Positions 51,701-62,339 are shown, counted from the stretch's first letter. The stretch is 64,000 nt of DNA from Diadema setosum (GCA_033980235.1 CM067067.1:6794789-6858788), one strand, 5' to 3'. A program made the numbers and translations. Notes: generated by a model not told the origin, from the letters alone.

Positions 51701-54457
51701 AAGAAAGTGAGCTGTATGATGTAACTTAGGATTTCTAATGTATGCCCATATGCCTTCCTTTCAATACCAGAAAATAAGGATACTTGGCATACTGGAGAGT
51801 CAAACAAACACATCAAAATGTGTAACGTCAGTTACCGAAACGTCATATACCAGTATGTAATGTCAGTTACCATGACAGTAATTGTAACTTAGGCAATTTT
51901 TTTTTTTTCTTTAGGCCATTTCAATACATCTGGGAAGTCAAAGGTTATCAACAAAGAGCAGCAATCCCTTTGATAGGGAATGATGTCATCACCATGGTAC
52001 ACAGTATGTCCATGGATACATTTTTTTTTTGTTCATTTTATCTTAAATCTATTTATTTATCATATTTTTTTTTTTTTTGGTGGAGGGGGCTTGAGCTTTT
52101 GATTTTCGGTTCAGCACAAGTTTAAGGTTAAATCATCTGGAAGTTTAGTTTTACCACATGCAATATATAATGCACTCAAATTACTATACAGTACATTCAC
52201 AGTCCTACGGGATGATAAAGCTACCAAATTTGTAGGCCTAATCGATGATGTGGTTGCATGGTAACCACCTTTTTCTATTACAAAGCAGCTGTGTACAGCT
52301 GTATACCAACAGTTTTATAATCGTTACTAATGACTACTTTTGCTAGCATTTTTCTTTTTTTTTCTGGAAGCTTAGTGAAGTTTCTACCTCAAGGCAAATG
52401 CAGGAAGAGATATATTTCTTCGCTTGCACTTAAATGTTTGGTTTAGTTAATATGGCACATCTTGAAACACATACATAAGCAGGCCTGACATAAGGCATAT
52501 ACTGTCATTACTGTTTGAACTAACACTGATGTTGCTCAACGTTTAACACTAATGTTGCTCAAAGTGAGAGGTGATTCTAGGGTAAAATAAAAAACTGTTC
52601 ATATTTGTTGACTACTTTATTTCATTCATGCAGGGACATTTTTGTAATACATGATAATTATGAACAGGAAGATTCGTTTATATTGATCTTAGAATTCTTT
52701 CATTGCAAAGTCCTATTTCTTGGTATCTGGGATGTATTTGCAAGCCTTGATATACCAGTGAAAAGGAAAAGAAAAACAATTATATTCCTTCAAGCAAGGA
52801 ATAAACAAATAATGCCCTTTTGACCAAAAAAGCATGCTTCTTCTTCACAGAAAAAATATTAAAAGTGTAACACTATTCATTTAAATCATTATTGATAATG
52901 GAGATCAATTGTTATTTGTGGCCCTAACAATGCCTTGAGGGAGAAGGAGTAAAATAAAGAACAGAAGAAAGAATATATCTTAGTAGATTTCATGCATATA
53001 TATGAATATTTTTATTTGTATGTGTTTTTTCCCATGACCTGAAAGATATTTTTTTTTTCACACACAAAAATATCTGTGTTTTGTGTAGTACTGCAGGGCA
53101 TTATGGGTGGGGTACTCTAGATAGAAACTGTCCTGTTCATTAAAAAACAAACAAAAAACAAAAACAAAAACCTCAGTTATGTCAATATTCATACTTGGAA
53201 CTGCTGAATCTAAATGGCTCTGTGTAATCATAACTGTTGAATTTAATAAGCATTCAATCTTCAGACAAATGTCAAGAAATATCCCCTGGTGCATTTACAT
53301 TATTTTTGCTCAACTGTGCTATGGCATGGGGGGGGGGGGGGGGGGGAGCTTGCCCTCTAAGGGCCCCACCCCATTTGTGTCTTCAGATTTTGTTTTGATT
53401 TGTTGCTAAGTAAATGCCTAGGATTGTTACTGGTATACTGCAGCAGCATAATAACCTGTTATGTAAATTAGTTTTTTGTAAACCCCATAGCAAAAGTATG
53501 TGTAACGTCAGTTATGTAACGTCAGTTACTGACATGTTTCCCTTTAAGTTTTCATTAAACACAAAGAAAATGGACTAATGTTTCATTTCATTTGGGTATT
53601 TATAACTGATGAACCAAGGTATGATTCCATATCAAAAAAATCACTCTGAAAGGTCAGAATCATAAAATATCACAAAACAATTCCTAATCATGATTTTCTA
53701 TGTGTAAACCCTATGGCAAATGTAAGCGTAACGTCAGTTACGTAACGTCAGTTACCGTCATGCCTTCACTGAAAATGGCATGGTGCTAAAACTAAAAGGA
53801 AATATCTAAAGTGCACATTATTTTGCACACCTGTTCCTAAGAACCTAGGTTTATTGCCATATAACACACATAAAGTTTAGAAGTCAGGGACATGAGATAT
53901 TTCCATTTAAATCTACACCATAATTTCCCATGTCCTTTTTCCGTAACGTCAGTTACCGACACATTTTCATTTGCCATGTGATAAGAAATGCAGTTTGAGA
54001 CAAAAACTTTCCACCTATTTCTTCATTCTAATGAACTCATTCATCAATGCTAATTACAAGCCCCAGGTGCTTTCATTCACAAAACTACAACATAAACAAT
54101 TTCATGAAAATCCTTACGCGTAACGTCAGTTACCATGGAATTGCCCATTAGCAGAATAATTTACATGTAGAAAGGACAGACTGCTTCCCATTCCAATACT
54201 GACATCATTATGAACATGTAGGACTAAATAGCTTCTAGCCCTTATCTCACTTGTAGAAAAATAGAATGTAAAAATTTTAACAACGAAAACGGTTCTTCTA
54301 TGTCAAATACTGCCTCGTTTCCATTGCATTTAAATTAAAAAGGATATTTTGCTAACGGTGATTCAATTCGTTTGGTTGCAGACTGCTTTGCGGCCCGCTG
54401 CTGCTTCATCAACTCTCGGATGTCGACCTTTTTCTTATTACCACTGGACGCTGCCAT
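39595..54457 (-). CDS. ZNF830: Zinc finger protein 830 (CCDC16-type), 10 exons, 367 residues
   Basis: Exons in transcript order: 54457-54348, 47997-47898, 47233-47074, 46601-46532, 45538-45408, 44591-44453, 43929-43869, 43071-42994, 42301-42225, 39772-39595; total 1104 nt, phases agree. The family is a nuclear C2H2/U1-type finger protein found with spliceosome components and needed for genome stability and early development. Visible features are a basic N-terminus (IRELMKQQRAAKQSATKRIE), one finger C-x2-C-x12-H-x5-H at Cys46/Cys49/His62/His68, a low-complexity Ser/Lys/Glu middle with repeated DFFD/GFFDDP motifs, a C-terminal coiled coil (EEEWEKFQKEMETQ, IDEIDEQIQCF) and an acidic end, DDEAEFEEFLNWRSKGAWK. 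The length is close to the human 372. The first intron is read as AT-AC; a GT-AG alternative would insert 13 residues absent from homologues. Confidence 0.94.
39773..42224. other. last ZNF830 intron
   Basis: A 2.45 kb intron between exons ending at 42225 and starting at 39772. It has an AG/poly-G tract beside the acceptor (39779-39811) and otherwise nothing I can name. Its phase joins AT|A to make Ile. Confidence 0.6.
44589..44712. repeat. 62-bp tandem duplication across a ZNF830 splice acceptor
   Basis: AATCTGGAAGAGAACT at 44589 recurs at 44651, and AATCTG begins a third partial unit at 44713. The unit is 62 bp with only a few differences. On the - strand it includes the CTCTTCCAG acceptor of the exon starting at 44591, so an identical decoy acceptor lies 62 bases upstream. 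Confidence 0.8.
45967..46165. repeat. (AAT/ATG)n trinucleotide repeat
   Basis: About 200 bases of AATAAT and AATGAT units, all in the intron between ZNF830 exons 46532 and 45538. The repeat gives an artificial open frame of Ile and Met on the + strand. Confidence 0.9.
46683..46865. mobile_element. old copy of the TACTATAAAA-type MITE
   Basis: It shares GCCAGTGGCAATTTGCAAAA, AAGATTTGCAAAATTAAAAT and a right end ATTACAGTA with the element at 13371-13580, with CpG sites decayed to TG/CA. It lies in a ZNF830 intron close to exon 46601-46532. Confidence 0.4.
47898..47997 (-). CDS. ZNF830: ZNF830 exon 2: the zinc finger
   Basis: The exon begins A TAC AAC AAC and encodes YNNIGQLICVVCNQPVKTEI then LWNAHIQGKKHRD, a complete U1/matrin-like C2H2 finger. 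It is preceded by TTCTTTAAC (48018-48010), one mismatch from the U12 branch-site consensus. Thirteen bases follow the branch A before the terminal AC (47999-47998). The donor at its 3' end is ordinary GT (GAT|GTGAGT). Confidence 0.9.
48314..48518. mobile_element. GCGAAAAT-rich MITE
   Basis: The ends CACTGTATGAGCTGAAATTT and AAATTTCAGCTCGTACAGT are inverted repeats. Between them are several GCGAAAATAACAAC units. A diverged relative with TACTGTATAAGCTAGTAATT and AACAGCTTATATAGTA ends lies at about 48670-48893. Confidence 0.55.
48670..48893. mobile_element. diverged GCGAAAAT-type MITE
   Basis: TACTGTATAAGCTAG and ATAACAGCTTATATAGTA are related inverted ends. The interior has TTTGCGAATTTCGCGAATC and ATTCGCGATAATATTTGCGA. 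It is adjacent to the related element at 48314-48518 in ZNF830 intron 1. Confidence 0.45.
49451..50054. mobile_element. foldback element in ZNF830 intron 1
   Basis: TAACTGCGACCAGCAGCCCC opens the left arm and its inverse GGGGCTGCTGGTCGCAGTTA closes the right arm. The arms are near-perfect over about 270 bases around a short GCATGCGC-rich centre. It is the same family as the core of the element at 25415-26443. No coding capacity is visible. Confidence 0.65.
50542..51067. mobile_element. MITE-like imperfect inverted repeat
   Basis: TTTAAAGGGACTGTACAG at the left and CTACACACCCTTTAAA at the right are related inverted ends. The middle folds back through GATATC...AAAGTGA and its complement. This is a moderately diverged element in ZNF830 intron 1. 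Confidence 0.45.
51297..54146. mobile_element. 2.85 kb inverted-repeat element with nine GTAACGTCAGTTAC motifs
   Basis: The termini GGGCAATTCCACGGTA and TACCATGGAATTGCCC are inverted repeats with one mismatch, both flanked by ATTA. Inside, GTAACGTCAGTTAC or a one-base variant occurs at 51655, 51822, 51857, 53502, 53516, 53728, 53742, 53943 and 54120. No transposase-like frame is recognisable, so it is probably non-autonomous. It fills much of ZNF830 intron 1 and ends about 200 bases from exon 1. Confidence 0.6.
54348..54457 (-). CDS. ZNF830: ZNF830 exon 1 with U12-type donor
   Basis: ATG (54457-54455) starts MAASSGNKKKVDIRELMKQQ and the exon ends RIESPLA plus AA. The intron then begins ATATCCTTTTT (54347 downward), which matches the U12 5' splice consensus RTATCCTTT exactly. 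Homologues read RIESPFAKYNRLGQ here, so ending after LA-K and resuming at YNNIGQ restores the conserved sequence. Confidence 0.85.
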
Positions 54458-54559
54458 TTTGAATTGAAGAGAGGCGCCCAAACACTGTGTACTGGCAGTG
54501 CTAGCTGTATACGCATCTTTATAGGCCTAGATGTCGACTGCTGGCTGGCGGAATTCAGG
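54458..54559. promoter_or_regulatory. bidirectional promoter between ZNF830 and NTAQ1
   Basis: Only 102 bases separate the ATG of ZNF830 (54457, - strand) from the ATG of NTAQ1 (54560, + strand). Both 5' leaders and the core promoter must fit here or overlap the neighbouring first exon. The sequence is more GC-rich than its surroundings (GAGAGGCGCC, GCTGGCTGGCGG) and shows no TATA box, as is usual for shared housekeeping promoters. Confidence 0.7.
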
Positions 54560-54636
54560 ATGGCCCAGGTTCACAACTCTTCAGTCAGCAACATTGTACC
54601 GCCGAGAGATGAATGCCTATATACAAAATGTTACTG
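54560..54636 (+). CDS. NTAQ1: NTAQ1 exon 1
   Basis: The exon encodes MAQVHNSSVSNIVPPRDECL and YTKCY, ending TG at donor TG|GTACGA. The split codon TG|T becomes Cys26, the catalytic nucleophile, when joined to the exon at 55880 (acceptor ttttgacag). Confidence 0.92.
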
Positions 54637-57600
54637 GTACGATATATTTTTGTAGTCCAATCAAAATGTCAGTCGTAAATTCATGATTTCTTAACGAACA
54701 TTTCACTGCGCCGGTACCGGTATGTATTGGCGAGTGATGTCGTTCTTGCCATACTCTCAGTCCCACATATGTCAATAGGCGTTTGTCTTGTTTTGTCTTG
54801 CCTTGCCAGCAGGCCGGCCCCGGGGCCCCGGGAATTGCCCTTTATGGCTTTGTCACCCGTGGCCTTGTATTTGTAATTTGTACTGCACCAACTGCCGCTG
54901 CTGGGCTATAGATGTGCAGTCCCTCATACAGTTGGAGAACTTTTCCAAATCAGGTTTAGAACAGCTCCAGAGGTTACAATACAAGCGCAAAAGCCCTAAA
55001 ATCTTGTTTGCACTACACTAGAGTTCTACATGTAGACCCTAGCCTAGTTAGAGATGTTCTGATAGATGTGTCTTGTCCCAGTAAACAGTATGGTTGTCTG
55101 TCAGCTCTATGCTGATGTAAGCATGATATTGGGTGGTGATGAGGGCTCCTCTTGTGGGTCATTCTCATAATGTGATACTTTGAGCTATTAGCATTAAACT
55201 TCATCTGCCATTGTGTCTGCCAATCGCACAGTGCTGTGATATCTGGTCAGAGAATATCACAATCTTAACGAAGAGAGGATATGTCCAGGTAAAGAACCAG
55301 ATCATCTGCAAACAGTCTGACTTTATATAGATGAAACACAAGATGGGAGGTTGTTGACGTACGTTAAACAGCAATGGACCCAAGATTGTCCCTTGCGACA
55401 CTCCTGAAATCACTGGTTGGCTGGATGAGCACTGAACCTTTGACCAGTACCTTCTGGGAACATTTTGTCAAGAAGTTTGGGATCCTGTCTTCTGTTGCCC
55501 TTTGAATACCAAGGTGATCAAGTTTGGCCAACAAGCTATGATGGGGTGCTGAATCAACTTCAAGCAGTGAAGGAAATCACCCTTATTGCCTGAGGGCACT
55601 TTATCCAATCAGGGACTCTATAAACAGGGGAGATCTACTACATGTACAAGCATTTAGATCTATGAATAGTTTTGGCTATTTCCTTTTTTTTCTAACACTT
55701 TCACATAGTTTTTTTTTTTCCTTTGTTGTTTTTTTTTTGTCTCCATCACAATTTTAATGAGTTGTCTGCCTTATGCCCAGCATATTGTGTATCCTTGTGA
55801 AAGTATCCCATACAGAAAAAAAAAAAATGAAAGACACTAGTAAAAAAAAAAAAAATGTTTCTTTCTTGTCTTTTGACAGTGAAGAAAATGTGTGGAAGTT
55901 ATGTGACCACATTCAGCAGCATTCAACTGATGAACTCCAAAGAGTGTATGCAGTGTTTATTTCCAACCAAGACAGAGTGGTAAGTTCCTGGGCACTGTGG
56001 AGTGGTTGCATTTGTTTGTCACACCACATTGAAGACAATGTCCAATAAAACTGTACATGATCAGAGTGAGTTATAAGCCTATGGGGAACCAGATACCACT
56101 CACATCCCTCATCAGACTGCTGCCATGCACATGACATTTTCTTCAGGTTTCATTCTCTTTCCACATAAAAATGAATATGCAAATATGATCTCATAAAGTT
56201 ACATCGCTACTGTTGATATCAGATGAAAAGTAGAATCAATATAGATTGAAATTAAGTTTTGAAACTATTTTCAGTATTTAGTGTACATGGGGCTTAAAGC
56301 TGATATATATATGTGCATGTGATGTCAGTATCTTTATGTTGAAATGTAATGTATGATATATATTTATTTTGCAGTCTTAATTATTTTGCTTTGTTTTCTT
56401 ATGATGCTTATTTTCTTCAAAGATTCCCCTGTGGAAGCAGAAAGCTGCTAGGCAGCCAGGTCAACCAGTCTTATGGGTACGTAAGGGATGGAGTATGCGA
56501 ATATCTCTCACTGACTTGTCTCTGTCTGAATCTTACATTTTTGTAAGAAGCTCACTTTGTCTTCTTTGCCAGCTGATATCAACATTGAACTCTAAATGAT
56601 GATGAATTTGTCTATTGTGAAGTGCACTCATTATGATAGTAATGATGTTTTTACTTATCAGAAAGATTGGGAGACAATACTCATTGCTACAGTGCTCATT
56701 TACATTGATGTGGGGCAATTCATCAATCAGTTGCAAGACGATCTTTGATATTTTCCTCATTCTGGTTTATTTTCTTACAGACTTCATACTTTACTTTCTT
56801 GATTTTTTTGTTTCCAACTAACCTTTGACAGTCTTATAGCTAGCTCGTGTCGAGGAAATATACCATCAAATGAACATTATTTCTTGTGCCAAATATATAT
56901 GATATCATTCGGTTCGTCATGAGTCAGTGTATGCAGACAAGTCATCGTAATCATATATCATTGGGATTACCAATCAGCCCTTTTCCACCCATACCCAGAC
57001 ATGATCTAAAGTAGCTAGATAATGTAGGTTAATCCTGTCATTTTAGGTGTATGAATATCAAGCCAGATATCCTTCATTTGTATCCTGTGTCATAGGCGAG
57101 AAGCTGTTCAGAGCAAGGGATTTGTGTTGGTGCCAATCAACTTGCAATGTAGTGTGACAGACAGGAATATGTTTGAGGCCAAGCCTTACACAGGGTATTG
57201 CATTCAAACCTTTTTTTTTTTTGTGTGTGTGTATAATTTTCCTTTGTAGGACTATCATGTCATCCTCCTGTACCACCAGCCAGCAGGGAGTGACATCTAT
57301 GACTTAGACACCGTGCTTCCTTTTCCTGTCTCCTTCCGAGAGTATGTGGAGAGAACCATCGGCAGTAATGAACGCCTGAAGGAACAGTTCCACAGGTTAG
57401 TTAGACAGTGATCCTTTCGGTCACACCCAGGCATCCCAATGTAACTTTGTCAAGAGGAATCAAAGATTTTGAGACAAGTTAAAGTACCAACAGAAGGATG
57501 CAGAAAGAAACTTATAAGTCATCAGTACTTTGACAACATATCTTCATTGACAAATGTTGTCTCTCTCCTCTTTCCCCAAGTCTGATTTCTAAGTACACAC

Positions 57601-60600
57601 TGGCTCATCACACTGAGTAACTCCTCAGTTTTTAGGCATTGGGCTCATGAAGTGTCCTGATTACAGCTTACATGTAACACCATGCTCTCTCATGTTGCAC
57701 TCAAAAGAAGCTAAGTTGCTCCATAATGTGATAAGATGCATTATAGCTGTTGTTGTTGGCCAATGACTGCACTAGAAAGTGTATAAATATTCAATTGCAT
57801 GATAAATTTCAGAAAGGGTATGCAAGTGTTTTAGTTGCTCCACATTCATTATACCCAGTGGTTGTTCCAAAAGTGAGATCTCAGTTGATTTATTTTTCTC
57901 CTGCATCAAAGTTTTGTTCACAAGAAGTGATTGTGGCAAACAGACAGTTGAAAGTGAACCAGAATTATAAATGACATAATTACACTTTCCATGGAAGATG
58001 GTACCTTTCTTTCCACTTTTTTTTTCTTGTTTTTTTAAACAGATTTTTCAGGGTAGTTCCGGCAGCGTCATTTCTGAAGATGTTTGCTTCTGATCGATCC
58101 CACATGCGGAAGGAAAACGGAGAATGGCAGTCTCCTCCACCGACATACCCTTGCATAGTGGCTCAAGATGGTACATGCCATAATCTTCAATTTCTGTATT
58201 CATAATTTTTAAATGGTCTACCATAATGTAATAGGAATTCTCTTATATTGAATCAAATGTAGTTGGCTTGAAAAGTTTAAGCAATTTGTTCTTCTTTTTT
58301 TATGCCTCCGCAACGAAGTGGCCGGAGGCATTATGTTTTCGGGTCGTCCGTCCGTCCGTCCATCCCGTTTTGTTTTTGTCGATATCTCAAGAACCGTGTG
58401 GTGGTTTTACATCAAACTTGGTATGAGGGTATATCCTTGGGGGATAATACTTTGTGTGGATTTTAGGGTCACAGGGTCAAAGGTCAAAGGTCACAGGTTA
58501 TTTTGTGAAAAAAAAATGAAATTTCATGTTTTTCTCCATATCTCGCAAATGGTTCAAGGTATCTTCATGGAACTTAGTATTAAAATGCTTGTACCGATGG
58601 GCAGTGATTATCTAGGGAAGTTGGGGGTCATGGGTCAAAGGTCAGGGGGGGTCAAAGGCAAGGTCAACTCCTCAAAATATCACTACTTTCCTTAAAATGC
58701 AATATGCCTGAAGGTTTTTTTTTTTTTTTAACTTGATGTATGGCATGTATTACCCAATATATATTTTTGGGGAAGTTTCTTGCCAAAAGGTCAAAGGTCA
58801 AAAGGTAAAAGGTCAAGTGAAAGTGCTAAATTGCACTTTTTCCTCCATATCTCGAAAGTAACTCAAGGTATCATCATGAAACTTACATATTTATGCATGT
58901 TCAACCTAACAGTGATTCTCTTTGGAACTGTGAGGTCAAAGGTCAAAGGCCAGGTATAGATAATGCTATTTTCCCATTTGATACTGAAATTATGCTTTTT
59001 CTCAATACCTTGAAAATTACTCAATGCATAAACTTATAAAAGGGTCAAAAGTCAAGTACAAATCATCAGTTCCCCAGATACCTGCACTCTGACATTTTAA
59101 TCATTCATCCAATTGAACCTAGTTCTAGGAAAGTGAACATTCAGCACATTTGTGTCAAACCTGTCATTTTAATATTTTGCCAATTGTGTGAAACTGTCAT
59201 CACACATTGTCAAGACATTGTACTATAGACCTATTAGGAGAACCATGCATTATGGCGGAGGCATATCAGTAGCCGTAGCGATATATCTAGTTTTCATCAG
59301 TCATCTTTCTGCATTATTTGTATCATTTGTCAATGCAAAATCAGACTTGTGAGATACAAAAAGGTCTAATATCTTTTGTGAGTAAGTGTTTATCACCACT
59401 CTGATCAGAGTATGATTTCATAAGACATATACAGTTCGACCTCGATTATCCGGCCATGTCGGGACTGGCACTCATCTGGATAAGCGAATTGGCCAGATAT
59501 GAGAGACACAATGTTAATGTATATAGCTGCCGTCCAAGCTGCCGTCCCAGTGCACTAGCAGCTAGGGAGGTAGCGTACCCCGCAACGGTGGTGTAATATA
59601 TGCTAGCCTGCGCAAAATATTAGTCCCTTCTTCTCAAAAATAAAGTATATCTTTATGTTAAAATCATACATGTTTTACCTCATTAGATATTGAGAAACCT
59701 ATCATGCACATCCTATGAAATTAGTGATATAGATCCATGAAAGTCACTGTTTTTTCTCAATTTTTGGATGAAAAAAAAAGTCCTTCACTGCGTGAATGCG
59801 TCCGGATAATAGAGATTTCCGGATAAAAGGAGGCCGGATAATCGAGGTCGAACTGTAATAGGTTTGTTTGTTTCTATTTAGGGGCCTTTAGAGAGTTTAC
59901 TGAGCAATCACTCTGATGATTTCCTTCACTATATTTAAAAGACACAAGTTTCCCAAACCAAGGTATTGCATCTGACAGAAATTATATCTATGATGTACAA
60001 TGGTAGATTTCAAGAAACTTGTTTCTCTTTGTTATATAACATAGTCTTCCTATTTAGCATTGCCAAAATATCAATATCACGACAATGCCCTCTTCAACGG
60101 ATCTGTACACAGAATCTCGCTCATTAGTCAGGTTGCTTAGTGAAATTACTGCTACATGGCGGATAAAAGCACCAAATTTGGAGACATCGCCCCTCAGGAC
60201 CTATACTCATTGATATAGCCACCTCCATGTTTCAAATGCTTCGCTGATCATGGAATTCAAGATTGGGTTCATGTTTTATAATTCGATGAAAAATCAACAA
60301 AATTACACAAATCTTAACCTCTTTTTTTTGTTAATACTTTCTCAGATACATAATACAGTGTTATTTTTTCGACATGAAACTTTTGTGAATTGGAGCTGAC
60401 AGTCTTTTTCACTGCATTGAACTTCCTTGAGTTGCCACTGGCATTCAATGCGTTGTTTAGAATTGCGCACATTTTGCTTTCACAAATCTTGGCTTTTCAC
60501 GTAACTTGTGAAAGTTTCATGCCCGTGAAATGTTCTGCGAAATGAAAATCAGCATTTATATCATTAAAACAAAAATTTTCCAGAGGGCTCCTACTCTTAA

Positions 60601-60849
60601 ATCAATGAGTAGGTCCTGAGGGAATATCTCTCAAATTTGGTGCTTTCATCTGTCGTGTAATGGTAATCTCAAAATTTGACATTAAGCGACCTAGCTACAT
60701 ATCAATCTGTTCAAAATATTGTATCTGCTCTCTGCACAGGCACACAGATGAACCTGGACAGCTACATCAGCATGGAGCTCGGAACAGGTCCAGGGGAAGT
60801 CATGACCTTGCAACAATTCTGGTCAAAGTTCAGTGCATCAGTTGGATGA
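54560..60849 (+). CDS. NTAQ1: Protein N-terminal glutamine amidohydrolase (WDYHV family), 6 exons, 204 residues
   Basis: Exons: 54560-54636, 55880-55979, 56423-56476, 57250-57395, 58043-58170, 60740-60849; 615 nt in all, phases agree. The enzyme deamidates N-terminal Gln to Glu so the protein can be arginylated and degraded (Arg/N-degron pathway), in cytosol and nucleus. The papain-like triad is complete: Cys26 in CYCEENVW, His80 in WDYHV and Asp95 in YDLDTVLPFP. Other family blocks are VYAVFISN, IPLWKQ, FASDRSHM, PPPTYPCI and MNLDSYISM. The length equals the human protein within one residue (205). The chosen ATG gives MAQVHNSS and then PPRDECLYTKCY; there is no other in-frame ATG nearby upstream. 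The gene lies head to head with ZNF830. Introns contain a reverse-transcriptase relic and a 1 kb repeat. Confidence 0.97.
54960..55580 (-). pseudogene. reverse-transcriptase fragment of a non-LTR retrotransposon
   Basis: Read on the - strand, the fragment shows SGVSQGTILGPLLFNV (RT motif), then a frameshift before an FADD-like LQMIWFFTW/FADDLVL region and a KFNANSSKYHIMRM piece. This order matches the RT palm and thumb of LINE elements of the CR1/Jockey kind. Frameshifts and stops break it. It lies within NTAQ1 intron 1. Confidence 0.6.
58301..59290 (+). mobile_element. HINE/Helentron-like element, family 1, copy B
   Basis: It matches copy A at 7254-8254 from TATGCCTCCG to CTAG with scattered substitutions and small indels in the G, T and AGGTCA runs. 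It lies in NTAQ1 intron 5, in the sense direction, like copy A in STK11IP. The similarity of the copies points to fairly recent activity. Confidence 0.65.
59432..59855. mobile_element. pogo/Tigger-like MITE
   Basis: It has perfect 24-bp terminal inverted repeats beginning CAGTTCGACCTCGATTATCC, flanked by TA on both sides. CAG...CTG ends with TA targets and this 'CGATTATCCGG' style are typical of pogo/Tigger-derived MITEs. No transposase is present; it lies in NTAQ1 intron 5. Confidence 0.7.
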
Positions 60850-61295
60850 AGGATGCGCCAATGGTGTGGGGGAAAGTTGTGAATCCACCATGCTAGAGGC
60901 ACTCATACTCTGGGGAAAGCACATCTTCCAGAAGATAGCCCTTGAGGTGATGGGTGTTGCAGTTTTTTCTGTGAAGACTTCAGGATAATGTGGAAAAGTC
61001 TCACTTGGCTGTCACTGCTGAGGATGCTGATCTGCTCGCCTGTGGTTATTTTCAAAGTGAGGCTAGAGAGAACTTTGAATTTTGATCAGTGTCCTTCAAG
61101 GAGATGAGCTGCTGAAGCTCACTGGGAAGTCAGGATATGAACAGTGGCAGGCTAAGTCTACCAGTGGTACCGTTTTGTCATCACTGCCCACTGTTTTGCA
61201 GCAGTTTGAAGAGCAAAAACTTTGTCCCTCAAAGCAGGCATTACATGTATCACTGGACTAATTTGCAAGTGCATGGCACATATTGAATGTTTTTC

Positions 61296-61301
61296 AATAA
61301 A
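61296..61301 (+). terminator. candidate poly(A) signal for NTAQ1
   Basis: AATAAA in TTTCAATAAATG lies about 450 bases after the stop and is followed by T-rich sequence. This is a plausible transcript end, not proven. Confidence 0.45.
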
Positions 61302-62288
61302 TGTATTTAATTCCATAGATGTAAAATGTCTGTTGCATGGAACTATTTGCAATTTCACACGAGATACCAGTGCAAAACAAAAATTTGCAAATGTTTTGCT
61401 TAGTATAATTTGTCCATATGAATTTATACTACAACTTTGTGCTATATACATTTTGCATGACTGATTGGCATAGAAATGTGTGAATTCATCTAACTCAAAC
61501 AACATGAGAATGATAATTACACAGTTTTTACCTTTACAGTAGGTGACAACACTGATATAATACTAAGTGCATTGTGGTATTGGTGTGATTTTGATTTGAC
61601 AAGAAACTAATGAAATTGAACATCAACATCGCACTTCACACAGTTAGTATTTATAGCATCTTGTTGATTTTTATCATAAGTATCTTTTGATAAAACAGGG
61701 CCCTGCTTTGGCAATTGCACAGTATGAAAGATACAGGAGAAATAGTATGCAATATCATGATACCTTGAATCTACTCAGTTATTCTTTTATTGCTATGCAA
61801 ACAGTTAGTGATGATGATGCTTAAATTTACATACATTGTCACAAATGGAAGGGATTATACATACAATTTATGATATGTTTCCACAAGGAAATCACAATGC
61901 TAACCACTTGGCACCACTGTCTTCTTTAATTCAGTCTATCAGACTTGTGCATGATTTTTGTGTGTGTATTGATCTGTGAATGTCTGTAATTATTGACAAA
62001 TATGACAAAAGCTTTTCATAAAATATCAGCCAGTTGTTTGGTCTCGTTTTCCTTCCAGGGTGAATCCTCTCCAACTCTGAATCCAGTCAAGAAGAGATAT
62101 ATCTCTGTCCCAGTGTTTCCAGTCATATTTTGGTTATTCAAGTTTCATTTCCGGGCATGCTTCACTCCAGAGTGAAAATCATGGTTCCTGGCAATATACT
62201 GGTATAAATACATCCAAGATCTATTGTGCTATGGATATGGCATATTGGTGATGGCGTTTATATTGCACATTTTTTTCTTACTTGTCTT

Positions 62289-62301
62289 TTGTGTGTGTGT
62301 G

Positions 62302-62335
<34 letters not shown>
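62289..62335. repeat. (GT)n microsatellite
   Basis: A GT run with two GC interruptions downstream of NTAQ1. Confidence 0.85.

Positions 62336-62339
<4 letters not shown>

Noticed and set aside
48030..54357. GT-AG reading of ZNF830 intron 1 (CACC|GTTAGC to CACAG|GGGTG)
   Set aside because: Phase would work, but it loses the conserved LAKYN join and adds 13 residues. The AT-AC signals are complete and give the family sequence.
58318..58695. 125-codon frame, also seen in part at 7238-7570
   Set aside because: It lies within a dispersed non-autonomous element. The two copies differ by frame-breaking indels, so there is no sign of selection for a protein.
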